A stretch of 64,000 nt of DNA from JBGSKY01 sp041740995. GTDB taxonomy: Bacteria; Planctomycetota; Planctomycetia; Pirellulales; Pirellulaceae. Both the position numbers and the translations under genes were made by a program. How positions within the stretch are numbered: the first letter of the stretch is position 1; the number at the start of each line of letters is the position of its first letter. The notes beneath the pieces were generated by a model. The model made no database searches. It saw only the letters and a list, made by a program, of their open reading frames with translations, and had not been told where the DNA came from. The stretch spans positions 1 through 64,000 of the forward strand of contig JBGSKY010000236.1 of the NCBI GenBank assembly GCA_041740995.1. Direction: 5' to 3'. Positions 9,522-18,188 of the stretch are shown here, piece by piece.

Positions 9522-9851
9522 CTAATCGAGCTGCAAGAATCGACCTTCGATGCAAGCCATCAGTTGTTTCAAGTGTGGTTCAGCAATCATGTAGTAGATT
9601 CGTCGCCCGTCGCGTTGGCTATCCAAGAAACCACATCGTTTCAACAGCCTCAAGTGTTCTGAAGCGACGTTGTCAGCGATGTTGCAATCCGCCGCCAGCT
9701 CGCCGACCGTGTAACGGCTGTACAACAGCAATTGGACAATCCGCAAGCGTGCCGGGTGGGCTAAGGCTTTGAGGCACTCGGCCGCTTCGATGAATTCATC
9801 GGCGCTGCCACGAGGCGTGTCAGGTAGTTCGAGCTTCTTTTTCGTTATCAT
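9522..9851 (-). CDS. ArsR-family transcriptional regulator (YgaV/BigR-like)
   Basis: This 109-residue winged-helix repressor has the ArsR core: ECLKALAHPARLRIVQLL, then TVGELAADC, the recognition helix ADNVASEHLRLLKRCG and the wing DGRRIYYMIAE. Cysteines are at 26, 56, 73 and 100. In BigR/SqrR/YgaV-type sulfide sensors, two cysteines form a polysulfide bridge; which pair would do so here is not clear, and the usual helix Cys after the HPARL segment looks replaced by Gln40. It is the first gene of the leftward operon and starts 18 bases after the -10 element of a promoter that contains a palindrome, so autoregulation is likely. Arsenic or metal sensing is the alternative, but the downstream persulfide genes argue for sulfide sensing. 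Confidence 0.9.
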   Translation of the reverse strand: MITKKKLELPDTPRGSADEFIEAAECLKALAHPARLRIVQLLLYSRYTVGELAADCNIADNVASEHLRLLKRCGFLDSQRDGRRIYYMIAEPHLKQLMACIEGRFLQLD

Positions 9852-9869
9852 GTATCTAATCCCAATAAA

Positions 9870-9897
9870 AATATATCGCGATCTCGCGATGTGGCAA
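9870..9897 (-). promoter_or_regulatory. Promoter with embedded palindromic operator for the ArsR-ygaP-CoADR operon
   Basis: Read leftward, TTGCCA (9897-9892) and TATATT (9875-9870) form a -35/-10 pair with a 16-base spacer, each matching the consensus at 5 of 6 positions. The spacer is almost entirely a perfect palindrome, ATCGCGA-TC-TCGCGAT on the + strand at 9875-9890. This is where an ArsR-family repressor would block RNA polymerase. The predicted leader before the ATG at 9851 is very short. Confidence 0.65.
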
Positions 9898-10298
9898 TAT
9901 GAAATAGGGTCTTTCGATAATTTGGTTAAATTGAAGCGGATTTACGTGAGCTTACTACTATTATGCCCGTTGGGTCGGAGAAACCGGAGCGGATTCGCTA
10001 CAGCTTATGATCCGGGTTTGATTCTGTTTGAAAAATTGACCTAGCAAACGTCGGAAGCAAAGCGATGTTTTTGGGGGGCTGACCGACTTTCTTTTGCGTT
10101 CTTGAGCACCTTACCGCTTAAGCCGCTGCCTTTCGAATTCTTTTTCGCAACTGATCTCATTTACTGTCGAATCTCGCTGGAGAGCGATTTTTGTTCGGTT
10201 CTGCTAGGGGAAATCGTATTTGTTCCGTCGGATTTCTGAATACTGACGTTTGGGGTGGCTTAATGGGTTGAAGTCGTCCACGGATTCGGTGAAATTAA
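9898..10298. other. Intergenic region without a recognisable gene
   Basis: About 400 bp between the ArsR promoter and the promoter of the next rightward gene. Short frames exist but have no start signal or recognisable composition. I see no tRNA, terminator-like T-run or repeat here. Confidence 0.5.
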
Positions 10299-10328
10299 TT
10301 GACAGTGGCAAGATAAAGACCGTAGAAT
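10299..10328 (+). promoter_or_regulatory. Sigma-70-like promoter of the helical-repeat secreted protein gene
   Basis: A perfect TTGACA (10299-10304) and TAGAAT (10323-10328) are separated by 18 bases. The site is about 100 bp before the ATG at 10427 and inside the longest open frame, which supports the downstream ATG as the real start. Confidence 0.55.
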
Positions 10329-10426
10329 GGGGCTGTGGCAAAATTGTTGGTGGACAATCTCGCGTCTGGCAAGTTCATCGTACTAGCCAACGAAATCTCC
10401 TCGCTTTTCAAATTCGGTACAAAATC

Positions 10427-12025
10427 ATGTCAAATTTTCGATCGCCCATGATACGACGACTATCGATTGTGCCTCTTTGTGCTGTGGCGATTACTTTTCA
10501 TCCTGCGACCGGATCGGTTTATTCGCAAGATGCAAAACCGGTAGCCGCTGCGGTCAAGCAATATGCTTCGATTCCAATGCCGGAGTCGATGAAGTCGTCG
10601 AAAACTGACAAAGAGATGGAACGAGCCAAAGATGACGTCATCAAGGGCAATGTTCCATTCAACATGCAACCGATCCGAAGTTTTTATGGGGCGTATCAGT
10701 TCCCGCGGTTGACGAGCATCGAAAATCCGCTGTTGGCAAATCGAGCGCGGACGGAGATTAATACTGATATCGTCGATGCACGACGCAAGTTAAGTCCTGC
10801 AAATCTAGCGACATTTAACAGCGAAATTCTTCGGATGTTTAGTGTTGTAATAGCTGGAGATTATGCACCGCATGCGGTCATCAATTGCGTTCTCTTAGCG
10901 GGCGAATTGGACAGTGCAACCGACAGCAGCAGCGCGGTACCAAAGCCATACAGCCAAGCGGTTCGCTTGCTTAATGATGCAGCATTGCAATCACCATCCG
11001 ATGGCGTCCGCGCGGCCGCCTTAGTGGGATTGCAGCGGCATCTTTTACTTTCTAGCTATGAATGGAATGAAAATACGCGAAACGGTTTAGCGAAAATGCT
11101 CTTGGACGCTGCAAAAGCCGCCAAGCCAAATACACGTTCGGAAGAAGCTCATGGTTGGTTGATTGCTCGCTACATGCAACTATTGATGTCGTTCGAACAC
11201 TCGTTGAATGCCGACCTCGCAACCTTCGCGACCGACACGCTGGCCAACGAGCACACACATCCGATTCTACGAGAGCAGGCATTGCGAACTCTTGGGAAAC
11301 TTGACCCGGTCGATGCGCCAGAGGGCAAGCTGGTCAATGCCGGTCGATACAGTATGCGTTACCTCAAAAAGCGATGCGAACAGTGGAATGAATTGTTTGA
11401 TCTTTCTGCCAGTTCAACTGGTGGTGGGGGCGGTAGCAGCTACGGAAACGACGCTTACGGTTCTGATTATGGGAAGGATGCTGGCCCCGGTGACAGTTAT
11501 GGAGGAACGGGAGGCGGTTACGGTGCGGCACCGAAACCTAAGGAGAAAAAAGAAGAATCGCCATTCGAAAAACATGATGCCCAGACCAAGATGCTTCGTC
11601 GTTACATGCACGAATTGGTTCAGACCATGCGGACCGGCATGGTTGCAAGCCCAATCGGTGAGTTGAATGAACGTCCTGAAAAAGGACTTTTAGCCAAACT
11701 GCCAGACGGTGAAGAGCGCGAGATTATTTTAGAAGCACTTGAGGCAATGGTTGAATTGCAGACCGAGTTGGACGCAACTACGATCACCGGCAAGAACGAC
11801 TTAGCGAAAACCGTGAAGATACTCGTCGATCGACTAATTGTGATCGCGGAAGATTATCCTGGTGCCTTAGATCTTGAAAATGAATTAATGATTGAAGACT
11901 CATCGACTGCACCGGTGGAACTTGTGGTTAATGGCGAAGAGGAGGATGCTGATGGTGTTAAAAACGAGGCAGCAGTTGGGGCGAACCCGACACGGGGTGT
12001 AAAGCCTGTGGCTCCTGTCCGGTAG
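10427..12025 (+). CDS. Secreted helical-repeat protein of unknown function with Gly/Ser/Tyr-rich linker
   Basis: The predicted product is 532 residues. The start at 10427 (or an ATG at 10448) gives a signal peptide (MIRRLSIVPLCAVAITF then a VYSQ-type end). The frame extends to 10250, but that region contains the promoter and reads as non-coding. The first two thirds are helical and look HEAT-like (AAALVGLQRHLL, REQALRTLGKL). A low-complexity segment rich in Gly, Ser, Tyr and Asp follows (about nt 11415-11535), then a charged KPKEKKEES stretch and a helical C-terminus ending in an acidic tail. I do not recognise a family. The protein is probably periplasmic or extracellular, and the pseudopilin gene follows 78 bp downstream. 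Confidence 0.85.
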   Translation: MSNFRSPMIRRLSIVPLCAVAITFHPATGSVYSQDAKPVAAAVKQYASIPMPESMKSSKTDKEMERAKDDVIKGNVPFNMQPIRSFYGAYQFPRLTSIENPLLANRARTEINTDIVDARRKLSPANLATFNSEILRMFSVVIAGDYAPHAVINCVLLAGELDSATDSSSAVPKPYSQAVRLLNDAALQSPSDGVRAAALVGLQRHLLLSSYEWNENTRNGLAKMLLDAAKAAKPNTRSEEAHGWLIARYMQLLMSFEHSLNADLATFATDTLANEHTHPILREQALRTLGKLDPVDAPEGKLVNAGRYSMRYLKKRCEQWNELFDLSASSTGGGGGSSYGNDAYGSDYGKDAGPGDSYGGTGGGYGAAPKPKEKKEESPFEKHDAQTKMLRRYMHELVQTMRTGMVASPIGELNERPEKGLLAKLPDGEEREIILEALEAMVELQTELDATTITGKNDLAKTVKILVDRLIVIAEDYPGALDLENELMIEDSSTAPVELVVNGEEEDADGVKNEAAVGANPTRGVKPVAPVR

Positions 12026-12103
12026 ACAGCACATCGAAACGATGCGATTGATTAAGTCCGCGTTACTGATAACTTTTGGAGATGGCTTCACAAGCAATTT
12101 ATC

Positions 12104-13240
12104 GTGAGAAAGACATCGAGTAACGGATTTACGCTTGTCGAATTGCTTGTTGTGATCAGCATAATTGCAGTTCTTGCGTCGCTGCTCTTACCTGCGATCT
12201 CGATTGCACGCGAGTCTGCTCGGAGGGCTAATTGCGTGTCAAACATCCGCCAGCTGGGAGTCGCGCTGGCCGGATACGAATCGACGCATCGGAAACTGGT
12301 CCCAATGCGCGGAGGGCCGTTGACCAACGCCAATGGTTTGTGGATGGGTGTTCGCACTAGTGGTCTAGTTGAGCTGTGTCCGTATATGGAGCGGATGGAT
12401 CTGTACAACAAGTTCTATTTCGGCTACGAGTCGACCTTGCCACCGAAACGCACGTTTGCTGTTGGCGGTGAACCATGGTGGTACGGCGGTAATTACGATC
12501 CATGGCGAACTCAGATTAGCATTTTGCGATGTCCCTCCGACCCTGGCAAAATGTCCCGAGCCGATTGGGCTAGCATGGGCCGAACGAACTACGCTTTTTG
12601 CATGGGTGATTCGCAGATGGGAATCGAGTTGGCCTACTGGGAAGTGCCCGACAAAGCTGTGAGAGGAATGTTTCAACAGCAGTTTAGTTTCTCGCTGATT
12701 GATTGCGGAGATGGTGCGAGCAACACGATAGCCTTTGGCGAAATCGGTACTCCGTCCAATGCGCAATCTGGCGACCGAACTGCGGCTGCAATGATCCAGG
12801 GTTACCAAGCGACCTCAGTTCCGCAACGCGTTCTTGGTCGCGGCGTCTTGCCAATCGATTGTTTAGCCACTGCGGCCAGTGGACGCTATCTTGCGGACCA
12901 GACAATTATCGCTCGCCGGGGAACGCACTGGGGCGATGGCCTGCCTGACTATGTCGGGTTTAATACGATTCTTGGACCGAATAGTCCGAGCTGTATTTAT
13001 GATCGTAATGAAGGCGCCGGATTGCACTCGGCTAGCAGTTACCACTTTGGTGGTATTCATGCTGTCATGCTTGATGGCTCAACCCACTTCATTTCCGATT
13101 CGGTTGACACCGGTTCATTGACCAGCGAGGCACCGGGCGTCTACCGGAACGCAGGCTCTTTGACCTACAGCGACAATTGGTACTCGCCGAGTGCTTACGG
13201 CGTATGGGGAGCTTACGGCAGCCGCGATGGAAAGGACTGA
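12104..13240 (+). CDS. DUF1559 family pseudopilin with H-X9-DG motif
   Basis: The 378-residue protein starts with a type IV prepilin leader (GFTLVELLVVISIIAVLASLLLPA). The Gly before Phe is the prepilin peptidase cut site and Glu is at the +5 position. The rest is the DUF1559 (SBP_bac_10) domain that planctomycetes carry in many copies. The late H-FGGIHAVML-DG stretch matches the H-X9-DG signature. Translation begins at a GTG (12104) directly before the charged RKTSSNG segment. Such proteins are exported and held in the inner membrane; whether they assemble into a pseudopilus is unknown. It follows the helical-repeat gene and converges on the leftward gene ending at 13264. Confidence 0.93.
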   Translation: MRKTSSNGFTLVELLVVISIIAVLASLLLPAISIARESARRANCVSNIRQLGVALAGYESTHRKLVPMRGGPLTNANGLWMGVRTSGLVELCPYMERMDLYNKFYFGYESTLPPKRTFAVGGEPWWYGGNYDPWRTQISILRCPSDPGKMSRADWASMGRTNYAFCMGDSQMGIELAYWEVPDKAVRGMFQQQFSFSLIDCGDGASNTIAFGEIGTPSNAQSGDRTAAAMIQGYQATSVPQRVLGRGVLPIDCLATAASGRYLADQTIIARRGTHWGDGLPDYVGFNTILGPNSPSCIYDRNEGAGLHSASSYHFGGIHAVMLDGSTHFISDSVDTGSLTSEAPGVYRNAGSLTYSDNWYSPSAYGVWGAYGSRDGKD

Positions 13241-13263
13241 CTGTCAAGGCAGCCCATTCTTGG

Positions 13264-14052
13264 CTACTCGTTGATCAACGTACCGGTCTGCATCGGTACT
13301 AGATTTCCAGGCCGTCGTTCTCCCAGCGTGTATGTGTCCTGCCACGGCGGATCACGCAGCATCTTATAAGGCATGAGTGGTACACTGGTGAAGAAGTGCG
13401 CTGACGAGAGTGCCGGCTGCAAGTATCGATTGCAACCGTTACCATAACGTTCGAGGTTTGGTTGTTCAAAGTACAGCGGGCGATGATGAAATACCGGGCT
13501 GGCCCATGTCGTCAGGTCGGGAGACCAGCTGAAATCTTGCTCTGTGATACGTGGTCCGTCGGGAATTGTTTGCGCAAGATAGCGATAGTCCTCTTTGATT
13601 TTAATCTCTGAAAATAACGTTTGCGAATCACGCAGCGGACCAATCATTTCTGCGGTGCTGAGCATGCCATCCTTCTTTGATTTTGGAGCTGTTTGCTGAG
13701 GGGCATTACTCGCATCATCCGCTGCACTACTCGTCGGCGCGGGCAGATCATTTGAAAGGATTTGCGATGGTTGAACTTGTGGTAAGTCCGTTAGCTGGGC
13801 CATTCGGACTTCAGTTTGCGTCGTTTCCCAGCCAACGTAGATAGCATCAGTTCCGCCTTGGAAAGGCCCCGGCTCAGGAAGAGCCGCGGTTTCATCTGCG
13901 TAATGAACTCGGATATTCTGCTGGGCCTGGATTTCATTTGCTTGGAAAATCAAGCCACTGAACAAACAAGCCGCAGAAACCGTGAATTGCGAGTTGCGGA
14001 GCACGATCGCTAATCGGTGTGCAAAACTAGATGAATCGTTTGTCTGTAACAT
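13264..14052 (-). CDS. Secreted protein of unknown function next to the TolC-like gene
   Basis: The 262-residue protein has an N-terminal hydrophobic segment typical of a signal peptide (FTVSAACLFSGLIFQANEIQAQ). A Pro/Ala/Ser-rich stretch follows, and the C-terminal part is rich in Tyr, Trp, Pro and Arg (for example FHHRPLYFEQPNLERYG and TLGERRPGN). I know no named family. It lies 33 bp after the TolC-like gene on the same strand and is probably co-transcribed with it, so a periplasmic or outer-membrane accessory role in the same export apparatus is a reasonable inference. Confidence 0.72.
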   Translation of the reverse strand: MLQTNDSSSFAHRLAIVLRNSQFTVSAACLFSGLIFQANEIQAQQNIRVHYADETAALPEPGPFQGGTDAIYVGWETTQTEVRMAQLTDLPQVQPSQILSNDLPAPTSSAADDASNAPQQTAPKSKKDGMLSTAEMIGPLRDSQTLFSEIKIKEDYRYLAQTIPDGPRITEQDFSWSPDLTTWASPVFHHRPLYFEQPNLERYGNGCNRYLQPALSSAHFFTSVPLMPYKMLRDPPWQDTYTLGERRPGNLVPMQTGTLINE

Positions 14053-14085
14053 GAGCCTGTCCCTTTTTGCCGAATCAAGTCGGAT

Positions 14086-15993
14086 CTAGTTTCGAGCGCT
14101 GGTGGCGATAATATTATCTCGCACGGCTGGTGATTTGCTGTTGTCGAAGCGTTGCATCCGTTCGTTCGCATCGATGTATGCATCGCGTTCGGCCATCGCT
14201 TCGGTCAGTGCGACGTTGCAGTATTGCAGTAGTGTTCCTTTTTCGAGATTCACGTTTCTCAGCGAGAGCGCATACTCGACTTCGCACTGATGGTAGCGGA
14301 GCCGCGCGTCGAGTAGTCGGCGGTGCGTTTCAAGTCGAACGTCCAACTCGGCTTTTTCGCCTTGATCGCCCTTCGCTTGGATCGCATTAAGCTGGACGAC
14401 GATCGCATCGAGCCGTTTCTTTTGCAGCCCGAGGCAATCATACGATCGCTTGCTTTCAGCCACCGCATTGCTCAACCCGAATAGAACGTATCGTTCTTGC
14501 TCCTTCAAAATCTCTGCTTCGCGGGCTAGCCGGAGGCGAGAGTTCTGGATCGCGGCATGGGCACGTCGTAAACCGACTGGCAAGTTGTACTCTAGACCGA
14601 GTTGCCATTCCTGATATTGATTGTCCCACAAGCTCGCGGTCGCAGAATCTTGGCCGGTTAGGTTTTCGCCGAATCCGCGTTGGCGATAGCGGCTGATCAC
14701 ATCCAATTGCGGCTTGAGGAAGTTGCGATTGGCTTGAAGCTCGAGTTCCGATTGTTTGATCACCCACTTCTGGCGACGTAGCTCCGTTCGACGCGACAGG
14801 GCATCGCTCTGGCAATCTGCCCAATCGTAGTTCACTGCTCCGGCAAACGGTGCATCGATCGGACGGATGATCGTTCCATCGTTGATTGGCATACCGACGA
14901 TCAGACGCAAACGACGCTCGGAAAAGCGAAGCCCACCGAAGCCACGGAACGTACCTGCAGTGCTGCCGTTGTTGGTTCGAGTTGCATCCAATGGGCGACC
15001 GTTAAGCGAGTCGACAATGTCCGCTTGAAAGCGATACAGTTGCTCTTCGGCTTGTGCAATTTTGCCCTGTGGAGTCGAATTTGGATCTTGCAGTCGAAGT
15101 GTCTCTTCGGCGATATCTCGAACGTCAACCTTCGCTTCAAGATCGCGATACGCATAGTAAAGATCCCAATATGCGTTTTCCACTTCCGCAACCAAATCGC
15201 GAACTGATTGTTCGAATTCAATTAGGCTGATATCGGTTCGAACGCGGGCGAGCAAAATACCATTGAGCTGGCCAGGAGTCGCGCCAGGGCCGGCAATACG
15301 ATTGAATTTCGTTCCCGCTCCCTGCAACAACGGGTGTCGCAGTTCCGCTTCGGCATAGGTCTCGGACGAATCAAACGGAAATCGATTAGAAAGCTGGTTA
15401 TTTCGATCGTAAATCGTCACGTTGCGGACCGACATTAAACCGCCGGTTGCTGAGCGCTTTGATACGCCAACTTGGGTCGTGTTGAGGTCTTGGCGAAACT
15501 GACCTGCGGTTCCAAAGAACTGATTGTTCAGCCCCCGGTCGTTGTGTTCAAAAATGTTGCTCGCGAAAAAATTCGCATCAAATGCGCTAAGTGCTGCTTC
15601 TTCGCCGATGAGCGGATTAGTGTAAGCCAGCGCGGGCTCGGCTCGTGATATGGCCGCGTTGGGAGCACGCAACACGGTTCCGCCGAGATCTCGCATAATC
15701 GTCGAGCTTGACAAAGCCATTTTCACGCAATCCTCTAAGGAAAGCATCTGAAAATTGGCAGACGTCAAGACGTTCTCGTCGATGCTCAACGGAGAATACA
15801 TCTCCGGGACGCCCTCCGTGATGCAAGGGACCGAACATACTTCGGACGGGCGTATTTGGGTCGGTCCGCAAGCTTGAGGCCGATTGAGACTGAGGCAATC
15901 CTCGCCACAAAACTGGTGGTTGTGTTTGCCAATGGTGCACCCAATGATCGAACTAAGTCCGACGATTGAGGCTGCATATTTGAATGCACGCAT
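14086..15993 (-). CDS. TolC-family outer membrane efflux lipoprotein
   Basis: The 635-residue protein has a lipoprotein signal (VGLSSIIGC, acylated Cys19). A Cys-rich head follows, then the two coiled-coil/beta-barrel halves of the outer membrane efflux protein family (ELRHPLLQGAG, VENAYWDLYYAYRDLEA, LELQANRNFLKPQLDV, LGLEYNLPVG). It should form the trimeric outer-membrane channel that docks with HlyD-type adaptors. It is divergently arranged, across a gap of about 210 bp, from two adaptor genes and an M50 membrane protein gene that likely form the inner part of the channel. At 635 residues it is longer than E. coli TolC, mostly through the N-terminal extension. Confidence 0.92.
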   Translation of the reverse strand: MRAFKYAASIVGLSSIIGCTIGKHNHQFCGEDCLSLNRPQACGPTQIRPSEVCSVPCITEGVPEMYSPLSIDENVLTSANFQMLSLEDCVKMALSSSTIMRDLGGTVLRAPNAAISRAEPALAYTNPLIGEEAALSAFDANFFASNIFEHNDRGLNNQFFGTAGQFRQDLNTTQVGVSKRSATGGLMSVRNVTIYDRNNQLSNRFPFDSSETYAEAELRHPLLQGAGTKFNRIAGPGATPGQLNGILLARVRTDISLIEFEQSVRDLVAEVENAYWDLYYAYRDLEAKVDVRDIAEETLRLQDPNSTPQGKIAQAEEQLYRFQADIVDSLNGRPLDATRTNNGSTAGTFRGFGGLRFSERRLRLIVGMPINDGTIIRPIDAPFAGAVNYDWADCQSDALSRRTELRRQKWVIKQSELELQANRNFLKPQLDVISRYRQRGFGENLTGQDSATASLWDNQYQEWQLGLEYNLPVGLRRAHAAIQNSRLRLAREAEILKEQERYVLFGLSNAVAESKRSYDCLGLQKKRLDAIVVQLNAIQAKGDQGEKAELDVRLETHRRLLDARLRYHQCEVEYALSLRNVNLEKGTLLQYCNVALTEAMAERDAYIDANERMQRFDNSKSPAVRDNIIATSARN

Positions 15994-16207
15994 TGCACAC
16001 TCCGAAATCTAAAAGTGAAGGATCCGTCCTGTCTGTGGTTCTTTCGGATGCGGATAGCCGATCGATTGAGCCAATTGTTCGTTCGGTAACGATAAAGTTC
16101 GGAAATTCATGGGTAGAATTGGTAGATCGTGCACCAGTTACCGAGAGATTATGATCCATTCTCACTAAACTCTATGGCAGGACCAACCGCTCCGCTCCTG
16201 CGAATTG

Positions 16208-18145
16208 ATGGCGAGATCACCCGACGTGGAACCCTATCCCCTAGCCAGCATTGAACAAACGCTCAATGAACTCGATGTGTTCGCGCGTTCAACATCGTCG
16301 AGCTATCAATTCGCTCAAAAAGTGCTCAAACACCTGCGATTGGCTCTTCAATCCGAAGCTGTCGCTTTTCTCATTCCGTCAGGTCGAGCGCTAGTGACGG
16401 CTGTGACCGATGGTAACTGGCCGCAGGAAGTTGGCCATATGCTCAGCTCAAACTTCGACCCAGAAACGGCTTTGACGACGCAGTTTCAATCCGGTCAGGT
16501 CAACGGAAAGACTTGGTTTGTAAATGGCGTTCAGAATGGAACGCTAGCAAAAGGTTGCTTGGCTGCCAGTTTTGAAGGAGCAATCGATTCCAGGGCGGTC
16601 GTGGGATTAGAAGCGGTGATGCAAGCTTTTGCCGAGCTGATTGGAATTCGCCAAGGCATCGAGCTTGAAAAGCTGTTCGAACGGGATCTCGCTGGTGCTC
16701 ATCGATTGCTAGTCGATTTGTCCAAACACGAAACGCTTGATGCGGCGTCAATGAGCTTGGTGAACGGACTTGCGGCTCTCTTGCCAGCTTCGCGAGTTTC
16801 GTTGGTCGGTCGAGGCGGCCTGAGCAAAGGCAAGCTTTACGCCGTCAGCGGTATTAGCACGCTTGATCGAAAATCGCATGTTGTTAAGTCGCTGATCAAC
16901 TTGGGAAGACAAGCTTTACAAAACGACAAACCGATCGTACACCAATCGCCGCGACTTTCGTCCACCAGCGACATCGCGTCGGTTCCGGAGTCGCAGAACG
17001 ATTCTTTGGTTGAAGAGTCAGGTCTTTTCATAAATCGAATAGCTACGAAATTCGCGAGCTCGAATGATCGCAATGCCAGAAGCGGCATCATTATCGAATT
17101 CGCTGACGAAGCTGCATTGATGAATGCAACTTTCAAGCTGCAACATTTATTGCCCAATCTTGCCGTTGGCTGGGAGCAAAAACAACAATGGTTGCAAGTC
17201 CCTAAATACCTGAGATCGATCACTGACGTCTCCCGTTCGGTTCGACAGGCGGTAGGTCCGTTTTTGCGATTGGCCATGCTCATCGGATTGGTGTTCTTGG
17301 CCGCCTATCTATTGTTGATGCCGATGCCAATGGTCATCGAAGGTGAAGGTAAGCTTGAACCGATCGAATTTCGCTATATTTACGCATCGGCTGATGGCTT
17401 TATCGATCAACTGCTCGTGCAAGATGGTCAGGCAGTCGAGACCAATACGCCATTGCTCACGCTTCGATCACCGTCGCTGGATTTGCAGATCGAGGAGGCG
17501 CAAGGTGAGTATCGGGCGATCGACGAAGAGGCCAAGGGGCTTCAAATTGCAATCAATCAGTTGTCAGCCAACTCCAACGATTTACTCAATCAGCAGAGCA
17601 TCTTAGCTTCGAAGATCTCAGCCATTGAATTAAGGAAAACGACGCTAGAGCGACAGTTACAAATCCTTGTCAAGCGTCGCAAATCTCTGACGCTAAATTC
17701 GCCCATCAAGGGAATGATCGTCGCCAAAGACATTCAACAGCAACTCCTCGGTCGCCCTGTTCAACGAGGCGACGCGTTGTTTTCTGTTGTCGATATGGAT
17801 GGGCCATGGCAGGTTCGAATGAAGGTCTTTGATCGCGACAGCGGTTATGTGCTTGGAGATTTCGGCTTGGAATCCGAACACAAAAAAGCGGACTTCGAAT
17901 TCGTTATTGACAGCGACGTGGAAACGCGACATCGAGCAAAACTGAATTGGATCGCTGATTACGTTGAGAACTTGCATCGCGAAGGCTGCTTTCTGGAAAT
18001 GCGTGCTAACGTGATCGACTTCCAGGCTGACAAGCGTCGATTTGGAGCCGGAGTCCACACCTATTTTCCTTGCCAGCCGCAACCAGTATGGTTTGTTTGG
18101 TGCCGTCCAATCGTTGAAGCGTTTCAGCGGAGAGTTTGGTTTTAA
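16208..18145 (+). CDS. GAF-like domain fused to HlyD-family membrane adaptor
   Basis: The 645-residue protein has about 330 cytoplasmic residues that look like a GAF sensor module (FAQKVLKHLRLALQSEAVAFLIPS and a second related half). A single membrane helix follows (about 352-375, LAMLIGLVFLAAYLLLMP), then a HlyD-type periplasmic adaptor with a lipoyl-like half (ADGFIDQLLVQDGQAVETNTPLL), a coiled-coil hairpin and the second lipoyl half (LNSPIKGMIVAKDIQ). The start is ATG 16208, one codon after a TTG. It is the first gene of the adaptor trio opposite the TolC gene. Fusing a cytoplasmic ligand-sensing domain to an adaptor suggests export controlled from inside the cell; the ligand is unknown. 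Confidence 0.88.
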   Translation: MARSPDVEPYPLASIEQTLNELDVFARSTSSSYQFAQKVLKHLRLALQSEAVAFLIPSGRALVTAVTDGNWPQEVGHMLSSNFDPETALTTQFQSGQVNGKTWFVNGVQNGTLAKGCLAASFEGAIDSRAVVGLEAVMQAFAELIGIRQGIELEKLFERDLAGAHRLLVDLSKHETLDAASMSLVNGLAALLPASRVSLVGRGGLSKGKLYAVSGISTLDRKSHVVKSLINLGRQALQNDKPIVHQSPRLSSTSDIASVPESQNDSLVEESGLFINRIATKFASSNDRNARSGIIIEFADEAALMNATFKLQHLLPNLAVGWEQKQQWLQVPKYLRSITDVSRSVRQAVGPFLRLAMLIGLVFLAAYLLLMPMPMVIEGEGKLEPIEFRYIYASADGFIDQLLVQDGQAVETNTPLLTLRSPSLDLQIEEAQGEYRAIDEEAKGLQIAINQLSANSNDLLNQQSILASKISAIELRKTTLERQLQILVKRRKSLTLNSPIKGMIVAKDIQQQLLGRPVQRGDALFSVVDMDGPWQVRMKVFDRDSGYVLGDFGLESEHKKADFEFVIDSDVETRHRAKLNWIADYVENLHREGCFLEMRANVIDFQADKRRFGAGVHTYFPCQPQPVWFVWCRPIVEAFQRRVWF

Positions 18146-18188
18146 GATGCTTCTATTGAAATTTTTAACAGTCGCGTATCATCGATTC

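Noticed and set aside
10250..10426. Start of the helical-repeat gene at 10250
   Set aside because: The extension contains a TTGACA/TAGAAT promoter and would bury the signal peptide.
18042..18188. Possible frameshift at the end of the GAF-HlyD gene or an earlier start of the next adaptor
   Set aside because: The GAF-HlyD frame ends in a sensible adaptor C-terminus, and the adaptor has a clean signal peptide from 18189. The overlapping residues read as noise.
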